Shown: positions 24,960-33,091, counted from the stretch's first letter. The stretch is DNA of 64,000 nt from Vibrio cholerae (GCA_009728235.1 WNZI01000003.1:1-64000); one strand, 5' to 3'. Notes: a model not told the origin generated them from the letters alone. Made by a program: numbers and translations.

Positions 24960-25841
24960 TTATTCGCGGTTGAGCTTGTCCTGCACGGTGCCGGCCATCT
25001 TCTCGACGGTGTTCGGGATCTCCGTCGTCCCGTAGAACCGGGAGTCGGGGTGGGTGGGCGGCGGCATGGGCGCACTGGTCGTGGGCCCCTCGTGGTACGT
25101 GAACTCACCCTTGCCGTCCGGCGTCGGACCCGAAGCCCAGCTGCCCTCGGACGCGGTCTTGCCGTCCGAGAAGTTGAGGTACTGGTAGGACACCTCACGG
25201 GCTTCCTTCTTGATGGGGAAGTTGCTCGGTACGGGCATTTCCTCCATCTTGGACTCCTGGAGTTCCCTGGCGGCGGCGGTCCACTGGTTCTGGTGCATGG
25301 TGTCCCTCGCGAGCAGGAAGGAGAGCATGTCCCGGACGCCGTGGTCGTCGGTCATGTGGTAGAGACGGGCGACCTGGAGACGGCCCTGCATCTCCGCATT
25401 GGCGTTGGCCGTGAAGTCCGCCAGCAGGTTCCCGCTGGCGGTGATGTAGCTGCCCTGCCAGGGGTTGCCGTTGCTGTCGGCCGCACGTGCTCCGGCTCCG
25501 GCGACGATGGCCTGCTGCATGTCCGTGCCACCGATGACGGCCGCCACTGCGGGATCGGCCTGGATCGAGTCCTCGGTGATGCCGAGAGGAGCCTTTTCGA
25601 GCAGCTGGGCGATCATGGTCGCGAGCATCTCGACGTGACCCATCTCCTCCGCGCCGATCCCGAACAGCAGGTCACGGTACTTGCCCGGGATGTGCGCGTT
25701 CCATGCCTGGAAGCTGTACTGCAGCGCCACGGTGATCTCGCCGTACTGGCCACCGAGCACCTCCTGCAGCTTGCGTGCATAGATCGCGTCCGGCTTGTCG
25801 GGCGTGGACTTGTACTGAAGCTCTTGCTTGTGGAAAAACAC
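24960..25841 (-). CDS. Manganese catalase (KatN-like)
   Basis: 293 residues from a GTG. Ferritin-like four-helix fold with dimanganese ligands visible in 'GGQYGEITVALQYSFQ', 'GIGAEEMGHVEMLATMI', 'NANAEMQGRLQVARLYHM' and 'LLARDTMHQNQW'. It disproportionates hydrogen peroxide without haem. The C-terminal tail is Pro/Gly-rich, as usual. It leads the DUF4383 gene, and a TAAG-type palindrome (25960-25971) lies in the divergent promoter region shared with the 26125 operon. Confidence 0.94.
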   Translation of the reverse strand: MFFHKQELQYKSTPDKPDAIYARKLQEVLGGQYGEITVALQYSFQAWNAHIPGKYRDLLFGIGAEEMGHVEMLATMIAQLLEKAPLGITEDSIQADPAVAAVIGGTDMQQAIVAGAGARAADSNGNPWQGSYITASGNLLADFTANANAEMQGRLQVARLYHMTDDHGVRDMLSFLLARDTMHQNQWTAAARELQESKMEEMPVPSNFPIKKEAREVSYQYLNFSDGKTASEGSWASGPTPDGKGEFTYHEGPTTSAPMPPPTHPDSRFYGTTEIPNTVEKMAGTVQDKLNRE

Positions 25842-25959
25842 TGGTGTTTACCTCCCCACCTCGGGCCCTCCCCGGTCTGGACCCGCTCCTTCTGGAAGCG
25901 GCCATGGGAGGTCCTCTTGATTCGACGCTAAAGGCTCGCCTAGGATTTTTGGAAGATAC

Positions 25960-25971
25960 TAAGTGTACTTA
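25960..25971. promoter_or_regulatory. TAAG-N4-CTTA element 1 of the katN/26125 divergent region
   Basis: TAAGTGTACTTA lies 119 bp before the Mn-catalase start. The surrounding 283-bp divergent region is AT-rich compared with the flanks. Confidence 0.65.
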
Positions 25972-26016
25972 TTTTGAACTTGCGGGATTCGGAGAAAGAG
26001 CTTGCACTGCGCAAGG

Positions 26017-26028
26017 TAAGCATGCTTA
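26017..26028. promoter_or_regulatory. TAAG-N4-CTTA element 2 of the katN/26125 divergent region
   Basis: TAAGCATGCTTA is a perfect 12-bp palindrome, 97 bp before the start of the 26125 operon. Confidence 0.65.
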
Positions 26029-26124
26029 GCTTCAGTGATAAGTCCAGCACGAGATGCCGGACCATCGCATCGGAAACACGATGGAGCGTCCGCTCTCACG
26101 GCACGATCAACGTTAGGAAGAACC

Positions 26125-26988
26125 ATGACTACGCAGAATTGGCCGCAGGATCCCCTGGTTCCCTCCACCACCGGGAACGAGTCGTCGACGTCGGACCTGG
26201 GCGCGCACGAACTCGGCACCACGGAGTTCTCCGGCGGCACGTCGGGCTCCGGTGACTCGAAGACCTCCGCAGCCAAGGACCAGGCGAAGCAGGTCGGGCA
26301 GGACGGCAAGGAAGCAGCCAAGAACGTGGCTGGTACCGCTGCCTCCGAGGCGAAGAACGTAGCCGGCACCGCAGCCTCCGAGGCGAAGAGTGTTGCAGCC
26401 GAAGCCGGATCACAGGCGAAGAACCTGCTGGGCACCGTGACCTCCGAGGTCAAGAGCCAGGCCGGCTCCCAGCAGCAGAAGATCACCGAGGGCATCCGGA
26501 GCATCTCCGACGAACTGAAGTCGATGGCCGAGAAGTCGGACAACTCGATGGTCTCGAGCGTTGTCCAGCAGGCGTCGCAGCGCACGGACTCGGCCGCCTC
26601 ATGGCTCGAAGGTCGCGACGCCGCCGACATCCTCGAAGACGTGAAGGCTTTCGCACGCCGCAAGCCCGGAGCGTTCCTCGCCATCGCGGCGGGATCAGGG
26701 CTGCTCGTCGGTCGCCTGACACGAGGACTCACGGGTAACCGGGATTCGGGTAACTCCTCCACCGCGAACTCGACGGACACCTCGTCCACCGGGACCTACG
26801 CCGGGTACACGGAAGCCGACACGGACCTCTACAGCGGAACCCCCGCGACAGCCGGATTCGGCGAGACCCGTGGCCAGCACGTCGCCGACTCGGGCCTCGC
26901 GTTCGTTGACCCTGCCGACGACTACCCCACCATCCCACCGGGCACCCCTCCCGTCGGCACCCTGCCGAATGACGGGAGCCTGCGCTGA
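26125..26988 (+). CDS. Hypothetical protein with LEA-like repeats and one membrane segment
   Basis: 287 residues from the ATG at 26125 (AGGAAG upstream). About 45-115 hold imperfect 11- to 12-residue repeats of the type 'KNVAGTAASEA', Ala/Lys/Glu-rich and amphipathic as in LEA proteins. A glycine-rich hydrophobic stretch near 190 ('PGAFLAIAAGSGLLVGRLTRG') resembles the membrane part of YtxH/ElaB-like proteins. The last 80 residues are Thr/Ser/Gly-rich and disordered. First of a three-gene operon whose next start overlaps its stop. A stress role is inferred from repeats and neighbours. Confidence 0.75.
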   Translation: MTTQNWPQDPLVPSTTGNESSTSDLGAHELGTTEFSGGTSGSGDSKTSAAKDQAKQVGQDGKEAAKNVAGTAASEAKNVAGTAASEAKSVAAEAGSQAKNLLGTVTSEVKSQAGSQQQKITEGIRSISDELKSMAEKSDNSMVSSVVQQASQRTDSAASWLEGRDAADILEDVKAFARRKPGAFLAIAAGSGLLVGRLTRGLTGNRDSGNSSTANSTDTSSTGTYAGYTEADTDLYSGTPATAGFGETRGQHVADSGLAFVDPADDYPTIPPGTPPVGTLPNDGSLR

Positions 26989-27440
26989 TGAGTGAGGCAT
27001 ACACGGGCGGCGCCCACCAGGCTGCCGCACCCCTTCCGTCGGAGGCGGAGCAACGCTCCGCCAACGCTTCGGTGGGCGAGCTCCTCGGGGAGGTGACGAA
27101 GGATCTCTCGAAGCTGATGCGCCAGGAGGTCGCCCTGGCCAAGGCCGAGGCCACCGAGTCGGCGAAGAACGCAGGCAAGGGTGCCGGCATGTTCGCCGGC
27201 GCCGCCGTCGGAGGCCACTTCGTCCTGCTCTTCCTGTCCCTGGCCCTGATGTGGGGCCTCGGAGCACTCATGCCTCTCGGCTGGGCTGCTCTCATCGTGG
27301 CCGTGCTGTGGGGGATCATCGCCGCCGTACTGGCGCTGCAGGGCAAGAAGGAAATGAAGAAGGTCAAGGGCCTCCCCCAGACCGCGGAGACCGTCAAAGA
27401 GATCCCCCCGACACTGAAACCAGGTGAAGAGACACGATGA
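26988..27440 (+). CDS. Actinobacterial holin-X / phage holin family protein
   Basis: 150 residues; TGATG overlap with the previous stop. An N-terminal amphipathic helix ('LGEVTKDLSKLMRQEVALAKAEA') is followed by two membrane helices (about 65-90 and 97-120), the layout of the DUF1469/holin-X family. Despite the name these are chromosomal envelope proteins with no phage context here. It overlaps the DUF3618 gene by 4 bp; the pair is a standard actinobacterial module. Confidence 0.88.
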   Translation: MSEAYTGGAHQAAAPLPSEAEQRSANASVGELLGEVTKDLSKLMRQEVALAKAEATESAKNAGKGAGMFAGAAVGGHFVLLFLSLALMWGLGALMPLGWAALIVAVLWGIIAAVLALQGKKEMKKVKGLPQTAETVKEIPPTLKPGEETR

Positions 27441-28153
27441 GCCAGACACCCGATGAGATCCGTGCAGATATCGAACGTACCCGTCAGGAACTGGGTACCG
27501 ACGTCGATGCCGTCGCGGACAAAGTGAATCCCGCCAACATCGCACACCGGCAGACCGAGAAGGTCAAGCACAGCTTCAGCAATGTGAAGGAGAGCGTCAT
27601 GGGCAAGGCCGAGGACGTGAAGGACGCCGTGGTCGGTAAGGCGGAGAACGTCAAGGACACGGTGCAGGACAAGGCCGGACAGGCCAAGGGCAAGGCCGGC
27701 AACGGACTCGGCAACGCCCAGTCCGCCACCGGCACCGCCAAGGACAAGGTGCATCACGCCGGCCAGGCCGTGCAGGGTGCGCCCGGGCAGCTCAGTGACA
27801 AGGCAGCCGGGAATCCCCTCGCGGCCGGGCTCATCGCCTTCGGCGTAGGGCTCCTGGCAGCATCGCTGATTCCTGCCAGCCAGAAGGAGCAGCAGGCCGC
27901 GTCGCAGCTGAAGGAGCAGGTCGCTCCGTTGAAGGAGAAGCTGACGGACGCCGCCAAGCAGGTCGCCGAGGAGGTCAGGGAACCCGCGCAGGACGCGGTG
28001 CAGTCCCTGAAGGAATCGGCAGCCGACTCGGTGCAGACCGTGAAGGACGAGGGCCAGCACGCTGCAGGCGAGGTCAAGAGCGAGGGCCAGCAGGCCGCGA
28101 GCGACGTCAAGGGCAGCGCACAGGACGCGAAGTCCAGCGTGCAGCAGCGCTGA
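27437..28153 (+). CDS. DUF3618 protein with amphipathic repeats
   Basis: 238 residues. DUF3618 at the N-terminus ('TPDEIRADIERTRQELGTDVDAVADKVNP'), then Lys/Ala/Val repeats ('KEDVKDAV' type), a glycine-rich membrane helix ('LAAGLIAFGVGLLAASLIP', about 130-150) and a long Glu/Lys/Gln/Ala tail with LEA-like periodicity. It is probably inner-membrane anchored with extended cytoplasmic helices. Last gene of the operon, followed by a strong terminator. Confidence 0.85.
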   Translation: MSQTPDEIRADIERTRQELGTDVDAVADKVNPANIAHRQTEKVKHSFSNVKESVMGKAEDVKDAVVGKAENVKDTVQDKAGQAKGKAGNGLGNAQSATGTAKDKVHHAGQAVQGAPGQLSDKAAGNPLAAGLIAFGVGLLAASLIPASQKEQQAASQLKEQVAPLKEKLTDAAKQVAEEVREPAQDAVQSLKESAADSVQTVKDEGQHAAGEVKSEGQQAASDVKGSAQDAKSSVQQR

Positions 28154-28167
28154 TACTCCACGCTCCA

Positions 28168-28207
28168 ACGACAGAGGCCACCGGGAACACCCGGTGGCCT
28201 CTGTCGT
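28168..28207 (+). terminator. Terminator after the DUF3618 gene
   Basis: An 18-bp perfect stem (28168-28185 with 28190-28207) and 4-nt loop, 14 bp after the stop. It can also act on the opposite strand behind the isochorismatase gene. Confidence 0.88.
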
Positions 28208-28360
28208 CCGTCCTGCGGATCGATCGCACGCTCTGATTCCGGTTCATGAACGCCACGCCGGACACCTGTCAGGGCCGCTGGAGCTTCCACACGACCAGCA
28301 GGTCCCGGTTCGCAGCGCCTTCGAGCGCGCGCCCGGCCCGGAGCGTCCCCTATTGGAGGG

Positions 28361-28948
28361 TCACTTCAGCAGGGCCAGCGCCTCCGCGAGTCCGATGATG
28401 GGCTGCCGGTATTCGACCGAGAGGATCTCGAGCATCGCAGCGGCATACTCCTCGTTCGTGCTGCCGATCGCATCCGAAACGTAGCTGACCCTGAAATCGT
28501 GGGCGAAAGCATCTGCTCCGGTATGTGCCACGCAGTTGTGCGTCGCAACCCCCGCAAGGATCAGCCGCTCCACTCCCAGGCCGCGGAGCCGCGCCGCGAG
28601 GTCCGTTCCGAAGAAGGCGCTGTCCCGGGTCTTCGTCACCGTCTCGAGCCCTTCGACGGCCAGTCCCTCGACGAAGTCGGCCTGACGCGTCCCTTCGAAG
28701 ATGAATCCCTGGTCGTCGTCCCGCATCGAGAGGGTCCACGTGGAGCCGTCCTGCCGGTGCTCGGTGCGGGCTACCAGGATGTGTGCGCCGCTGGCCCGAG
28801 CCGTGCCGATGAGGCTGTTGCAGGCCGTGACGAGCGGTTGCTGCACCGCGGCGAGGACCTCGTCCTCGAAGAAGGCGTTCTGCATGTCGATGACCAGGAG
28901 CGCGGTCGTCCCCTGCTGATCATCCGGGGCTGCGTCAGCGCGAGGCAT
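28361..28948 (-). CDS. Isochorismatase-like cysteine hydrolase
   Basis: 195 residues. Catalytic triad of the family: Asp in 'ALLVIDMQNAFF', Lys in 'TVTKTRDSAFFGTDL', Cys in 'LAGVATHNCVAHTGADA'. Members cleave amides such as nicotinamide or N-carbamoyl compounds, or isochorismate. Substrate unknown. Its start lies inside the end of the preceding small gene (14-bp overlap), so both are co-translated. Confidence 0.9.
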   Translation of the reverse strand: MPRADAAPDDQQGTTALLVIDMQNAFFEDEVLAAVQQPLVTACNSLIGTARASGAHILVARTEHRQDGSTWTLSMRDDDQGFIFEGTRQADFVEGLAVEGLETVTKTRDSAFFGTDLAARLRGLGVERLILAGVATHNCVAHTGADAFAHDFRVSYVSDAIGSTNEEYAAAMLEILSVEYRQPIIGLAEALALLK

Positions 28949-29312
28949 TTGGCTCCCGCCCGGCCCCAGCAGGAACCTCGACGGACAGAGAGCTGCCCTG
29001 GCGGCCGGGATTGCTCGCCGGGGACGCCTCGGGCGCGATCAGGAACGGCTCGTGCTGCGGTGCCGGACCGAAGACAGACATCGGGCCGGGATCGTCCGAA
29101 CCAGCGGGTGGGGACTCGGCGAGACGCCACACGTCGAGCTCGGGCAGATCGGCGGCGAGGGCGATCTGCGCGTGCGAGAAACCCTCGGCCAGCGCAGAGC
29201 GTATCGCTACCGCGCAGGCCATCACCAGCCGGTCCCGCTCGAACTCGGCGTCCTCGAGATTGCCCGCTGCGATCATGACCTCGTTGATGGAGGGAGGCCG
29301 AGCTTCTGGCAT
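28935..29312 (-). CDS. Small protein with possible helix-turn-helix
   Basis: 125 residues from the ATG at 29312, preceded by AAGGGC; the longer frame from 29402 looks spurious. Residues 8-70 are helical ('NEVMIAAGNLEDAEFERDRLVMACAVAIRSALAEGFSHAQIALAADLPELDVWRLAE', a sigma-70-region-4-like helix-turn-helix in outline); the rest is Pro/Ser-rich and disordered. Could be a regulator of the coupled hydrolase; family not recognised. (The quoted stretch is described by position: key part 'GFSHAQIALAADLPELDVW'.). Confidence 0.6.
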   Translation of the reverse strand: MPEARPPSINEVMIAAGNLEDAEFERDRLVMACAVAIRSALAEGFSHAQIALAADLPELDVWRLAESPPAGSDDPGPMSVFGPAPQHEPFLIAPEASPASNPGRQGSSLSVEVPAGAGREPNASR

Positions 29313-29482
29313 GTTGCCCTTTCGGGAGATTCTATGGACAGGTCGGTGACCGTCCAGCCGGCACAGACCGGGAACCGCCGTTGGACGACACCGACCGCGC
29401 ACTCATCCTATGAAAGCGCGATCGCCTGCTCCCATCACGCTGCCTTGGCGGGTTGTCCTCGTCAAGGTGGCAGATCTGATGC

Positions 29483-29494
29483 TAAGCAGGCTTT
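29483..29494. promoter_or_regulatory. TAAG-N4-CTTA-type element 1 before the PRC-barrel gene
   Basis: TAAGCAGGCTTT, one mismatch at the last position, centred 17 bp... 23 bp upstream of a second copy at 29506-29517, giving two helical turns between the sites. Confidence 0.5.
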
Positions 29495-29505
29495 CCATCA
29501 GGTCC

Positions 29506-29517
29506 TAAGTGTGCTTA
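29506..29517. promoter_or_regulatory. TAAG-N4-CTTA element 2 before the PRC-barrel gene
   Basis: TAAGTGTGCTTA, 99 bp before the ATG at 29617. Spacing to the start is close to that of the 26017 element (96 bp before 26125). Confidence 0.65.
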
Positions 29518-29616
29518 CTCTAGAGACCGGTGGTTATCCGGAGCCTCGGTTCCGGTGATGCCTACAGCCGAAGATTCCAAACCCCTGGCATTGAGATTAC
29601 TCAGAAGGAGAAGGAA

Positions 29617-30498
29617 ATGATCACTCAGCAGAACATCGACACCCTGCTCGGCAACTCCGGTAACGTCCTCGGATCCGACGGAGAGAAGATCGGCTCCATC
29701 GGCCAGGTCTACCTCGACGACCAGACCGGCGAGCCCAGCTGGGTCACCGCCAAGACGGGCCTGTTCGGTACGTCCGAGTCCTTCGTTCCCCTTCAGGGCG
29801 CCGACCTCGAAGGTCATGATGTCCGCGTTCCCTACACGAAGCACCAGGTGAAGGACGCTCCCCGCATCGACTCCGATGGCAACCTCAGCCCTGAGGAGGA
29901 GGACCGCCTCTACCGCCACTACGAGATCGGCGGCGGAACCAGCAGCTACACCGACACCACAGACACCGTCGGCCACGGTGACCGCGACGTCGACATCGAC
30001 ACCACCTCGGGCACCCACGCGGGCGTCACCGGGACCGGTACCGATGCCTTCGCCGGCACCACCTCGGGAACGGATCGCGGCACGGTCGGACACGACACGT
30101 CCGGTCCGACCACCGACGATGCCATGACCCGCTCTGAGGAGCAGCTCCACGTCGGCACGGAACGCCGCGAGGCAGGCCGCGCCCGTCTCCGCAAGTACGT
30201 GGTCACCGAGAACGTCACCCAGACCGTTCCCGTGAGCCACGAGGAAGTCCGCCTCGAGCGCGAGCCCATCACCGACGCCAACCGTGGCGACGCCTACGAC
30301 GGTCCCGCCATCAGCGAGGAGGAGCACGAGGTGGTCCTTCACGAGGAGCGCCCCGTCGTCGAGAAGGAAGCCGTTCCCGTGGAGCGCGTCCGCCTCGACA
30401 AGGAGACAGTCACCTCCAACGAGACGGTCAGCAGCGATGTCCGCAAGGAAGAGATCGAGATCGACGGCGCGGATGACACGCGTCGCGGCAACCTCTAA
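29617..30498 (+). CDS. PRC-barrel and DUF2382 stress protein
   Basis: 293 residues; the ATG at 29617 follows AAGGAGAAGG. N-terminal PRC-barrel (about 1-100, 'GNVLGSDGEKIGSIGQVYLDD', 'FVPLQGADLEGHDVRVPY'), a Thr/Gly/Asp-rich linker (about 105-175), and a C-terminal DUF2382/YsnF-like domain ('RLRKYVVTENVTQTVPVSHEEV', 'VEKEAVPVERVRLDKETV'). In other bacteria this architecture is associated with general stress response. Soluble, acidic. Followed by a perfect terminator. Confidence 0.92.
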   Translation: MITQQNIDTLLGNSGNVLGSDGEKIGSIGQVYLDDQTGEPSWVTAKTGLFGTSESFVPLQGADLEGHDVRVPYTKHQVKDAPRIDSDGNLSPEEEDRLYRHYEIGGGTSSYTDTTDTVGHGDRDVDIDTTSGTHAGVTGTGTDAFAGTTSGTDRGTVGHDTSGPTTDDAMTRSEEQLHVGTERREAGRARLRKYVVTENVTQTVPVSHEEVRLEREPITDANRGDAYDGPAISEEEHEVVLHEERPVVEKEAVPVERVRLDKETVTSNETVSSDVRKEEIEIDGADDTRRGNL

Positions 30499-30506
30499 GT
30501 AGCACC

Positions 30507-30549
30507 GACGACGAAGGGCTCGGAGCGATGCTCCGAGCCCTTCGTCGTC
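30507..30549 (+). terminator. Terminator after the PRC-barrel gene
   Basis: A perfect 20-bp stem (30507-30526 with 30530-30549) and 3-nt loop, 8 bp after the stop. Confidence 0.9.
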
Positions 30550-30600
30550 ATTCATGCGCAACAGGCGACGTCCAATCTTGCCCGATGTGCAGAATGATAA

Positions 30601-30612
30601 TAAGCCTACTGT
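30601..30612. promoter_or_regulatory. TAAG-type half-matching element before marR
   Basis: TAAGCCTACTGT shares its first ten bases with the 24291 element. It lies 82-93 bp before the MarR start at 30694, in an AT-rich patch. Suggests autoregulation. Confidence 0.45.
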
Positions 30613-30693
30613 CTATTTCGGGCAATGTTGACTACAGTAATCAGTAGGAACAAGCAGTTCACCGCGTACATCCGAGGGGAAGGACACGCCATC

Positions 30694-31116
30694 GTGCCGG
30701 AGTTGAACGATTGGTCGACCAGCCGCCTGCTAACGACCGCGGCCCGCATCGTCGAGCATTCATGGAATGAGAAGCTCCTCAGCATCGGCATCACCCATGC
30801 CGGCCTGACCACGCTGGGCGTCCTGGAACGCGAAGGCACCCTGACGGGCGTCCGGCTGGCACAACTCGTGCACGTCCAGGCGCAGACCGTCGGACGGACG
30901 CTCGACCGCCTCGAGAAGCGCGGCCTCGTGACGAGGCTCCGCAACACCGCCGACCGCCGTAGCCAGCGCATCACCATCACCTCCGCCGGCCTGAAGGCTC
31001 TCGAACGTGCGAAGAACATCGAGCACGAACTGATGGCGGAGGACGGCCTGGCTTCCCAGGACCTCAGGGACCGACTCACGACGGTCATCAATGAACTCGG
31101 ACCGAAGAAGGACTAG
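30694..31116 (+). CDS. MarR family regulator, candidate controller of the stress cluster
   Basis: 140 residues from the GTG at 30694, aligned with the start of its paralogue at 47197; an ATG at 30625 gives 23 more residues. Winged helix: 'GLTTLGVLEREGTLTGVRLAQLV', 'QAQTVGRTLDRLEKRGLVTRLRN', wing 'DRRSQRITITSAG'. MarR proteins bind palindromes as dimers and respond to phenolics or oxidants; no Cys is present, so ligand rather than thiol sensing is likely. Its stop overlaps the dnaB stop on the other strand by 4 bp. Confidence 0.9.
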   Translation: MPELNDWSTSRLLTTAARIVEHSWNEKLLSIGITHAGLTTLGVLEREGTLTGVRLAQLVHVQAQTVGRTLDRLEKRGLVTRLRNTADRRSQRITITSAGLKALERAKNIEHELMAEDGLASQDLRDRLTTVINELGPKKD

Positions 31117-32489
31117 TAGCCTCCGCCGTCCGCGGCCATGTTGTTGAATCGCGAGTAGTGACCCTGGAAACCGACCACCAGCGTCTTGGTGGGGCCATTT
31201 CGATGCTTGGCCACGATGACGTCGGCTTCGCCCGCTCGGGCGGACTCCTTGTCGTACACGTCGTCCCGATGCAGCAGGATGACCATGTCGGCGTCCTGCT
31301 CGATCGATCCCGATTCACGGAGATCGGACACCTGGGGGCGCTTGTCGGTGCGTTGCTCCGATCCACGGTTCAGCTGTGACAGCGCCACGACGGGGACATT
31401 GAGTTCCTTGGCCAGGAGCTTGAGGGCTCGCGAGAACTCCGAGACCTCCTGCTGGCGGGACTCCACGCGTTTGCCGGAGGACATCAGCTGCAGGTAGTCG
31501 AGGACGACGAGTTTGAGTCCGTGCCGCTGCTTGAGCCTGCGGCATTTGGCTCTGATCTCCATGAGCGACATGTTCGGGCTGTCATCGATGAACAGCGGAG
31601 CGTCGTTCATACGCCCCATGGTCGTTGCGATCTTGCCCCATTGCTCGTCCTTGATGGTTCCCTTGCGCAGGTCCTGCAGGCCTATGGTCGCTTCGGCCGA
31701 CAGCAGTCGCATGGCGATCTCGTTGCGGCCCATCTCGAGGGAGAAGAACACGGTGGTCATGTTGTGCTTGATGGCTGCCGAACGGGCCCAGTCCAGGGCG
31801 AAGGTGGACTTACCCATGGCGGGACGGGCCGCGATCACGATCATCTGGCCGCCGTGGAGGCCCTGGGTCAACTCGTCGAGTTCGTAGAAACCCGTAGGAA
31901 CTCCGGTCATCCCCTCGCCCCGATGGCCGGCGGACTCGATCTCGTCCACCGTGCCCTCGATGATGTCCTTGAGGGCTACGTAGTCCTCCGCGGTGCGACG
32001 CTCGGCGACGGCGTACACCTCCGCCTGAGCGGCGTTGACGAGGTCGTCCACTTCCCCGTCGTTCGAGTAACCCAACTGGACGATTTTGGTCCCGGCGTCG
32101 ACAAGGCGCCGCAGGACAGCCCGCTCGCGAACGATCTCGGCATAGAAGCCTGCGTTGGCTGCCGTGGGCACGGACTGGATCAGCGTGTGGAGATAAGCGG
32201 GACCACCGATGCGTGAGATCTCCCCCCGCTTGGTCAGCTCGTCCGATACCGTGACGGCATCCGCCGGCTCTCCGCGTCCATAGAGATCGATGATCGCTTC
32301 GTAGATGCTCTCGTGTGCCGGTCGGTAGAAGTCGATGCCGCGCAGGACCTCCACGCAATCGGCGATCGCGTCCTTGGAGAGCATCATCCCGCCCAGCACC
32401 GACTGCTCGGCCACCAGATCCTGGGGCGGGGTGCGCGAGAACTCCGGCGAGCGAGTGTCCGATGATGAATCTGCATGTGCCAGGGACAC
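31113..32489 (-). CDS. dnaB: Replicative DNA helicase DnaB
   Basis: 458 residues from the GTG at 32489, preceded by AGGAG; the ATG at 32546 adds an unlikely tail. N-terminal hairpin domain ('VAEQSVLGGMMLSKDAI'), linker, RecA-like domain with Walker A 'ARPAMGKSTFA', 'FFSLEMG', Walker B 'LKLVVLDYLQLM', 'LSQLNRGSE' and the arginine finger region 'KHRNGPTKT'. No intein interrupts it, unlike several actinobacterial dnaB genes. It unwinds DNA at replication forks. A DnaA-box cluster lies 189 bp upstream. Confidence 0.97.
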   Translation of the reverse strand: MSLAHADSSSDTRSPEFSRTPPQDLVAEQSVLGGMMLSKDAIADCVEVLRGIDFYRPAHESIYEAIIDLYGRGEPADAVTVSDELTKRGEISRIGGPAYLHTLIQSVPTAANAGFYAEIVRERAVLRRLVDAGTKIVQLGYSNDGEVDDLVNAAQAEVYAVAERRTAEDYVALKDIIEGTVDEIESAGHRGEGMTGVPTGFYELDELTQGLHGGQMIVIAARPAMGKSTFALDWARSAAIKHNMTTVFFSLEMGRNEIAMRLLSAEATIGLQDLRKGTIKDEQWGKIATTMGRMNDAPLFIDDSPNMSLMEIRAKCRRLKQRHGLKLVVLDYLQLMSSGKRVESRQQEVSEFSRALKLLAKELNVPVVALSQLNRGSEQRTDKRPQVSDLRESGSIEQDADMVILLHRDDVYDKESARAGEADVIVAKHRNGPTKTLVVGFQGHYSRFNNMAADGGGY

Positions 32490-32677
32490 TGAAGGGCCTT
32501 TCTCCTGCTGTCGAAGCGGCGGTCGCCTCAGCGCTCCACCGGACACCCGGGCCGGTCCGACAGGTCAGACCTATCACCCGGCACCCTCACTATTGGGAAT
32601 CTCCCGCAACGGTAACGCCGTCTCTCTACGCCACCAAGCGCAGTGCTAACAGGGGGTGTGGGTAAGTGTGAATAAGC

Positions 32678-32823
32678 TGTGGATTACGCGGCGTGTCTTG
32701 TGCACAGGATGGGGAGAACCTTGTGGACAACAAAAAAGTTTGGACAGCTGTACCGCTGTGACGTGGGACGATGCTGCCATGAGCATGTGGACGAGCAACT
32801 AGTTCTGGTACACGTCGTCCACA
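32678..32823. other. Cluster of five DnaA-box-like sequences between rplI and dnaB
   Basis: In the 629-bp gene-free stretch 32490-33118 there are five 9-mers close to TTGTCCACA/TTATCCACA: 32678-32686 (minus), 32698-32706 (TTGTGCACA, plus), 32722-32730 (TTGTCCACA on minus), 32786-32794 (minus) and 32815-32823 (TCGTCCACA, plus). An A-run follows the third. I see no other gene there, apart from the rplI terminator at its right end. Confidence 0.65.
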
Positions 32824-33061
32824 GGGGTGCTGTTGACAACTCCGGTGGAAGTAGTTCGCTAAGTTGCCTAGCGGGACGTATGCCCCGCTGGTAGGGGCGG
32901 CCGAGGTCCGGGCCGCACGGAGCCGGGGCGGGACGTGCACGTATACGCCAAGGAGCACGTAGAGGGCTACTGGTAGCGTGCCGAACCAGTCGCGGAGAGG
33001 CATCCTTCCCACTCCACCTGCCGGAGGTTCCACTACCGTCCGGCCTACGGAGCTCCAACGC

Positions 33062-33091
33062 AGGAAGCCCCCGCTTCCGCGGGGGCTTCCT
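33062..33091 (-). terminator. Terminator of the rpsF-ssb-rpsR-rplI operon
   Basis: A 13-bp perfect stem (33062-33074 with 33079-33091), loop TTCC, 28 bp after the rplI stop. Confidence 0.88.

Larger units (their letters stand above)
29313..29616. other. 304-bp divergent intergenic region
   Basis: It separates the small HTH gene (minus) from the PRC-barrel gene (plus). I see no coding frame in it. It holds two TAAG-type elements near its right end and a strong AAGGAG site for the PRC-barrel gene. Confidence 0.7.

Noticed and set aside
26988-27440. Phage remnant suggested by the holin family name
   Set aside because: No lysin, capsid, integrase or attachment site nearby; holin-X proteins are ordinary chromosomal proteins of actinobacteria.
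31113-32489. Intein in dnaB
   Set aside because: Walker A and following motifs are continuous, and length is normal for an intein-free DnaB.
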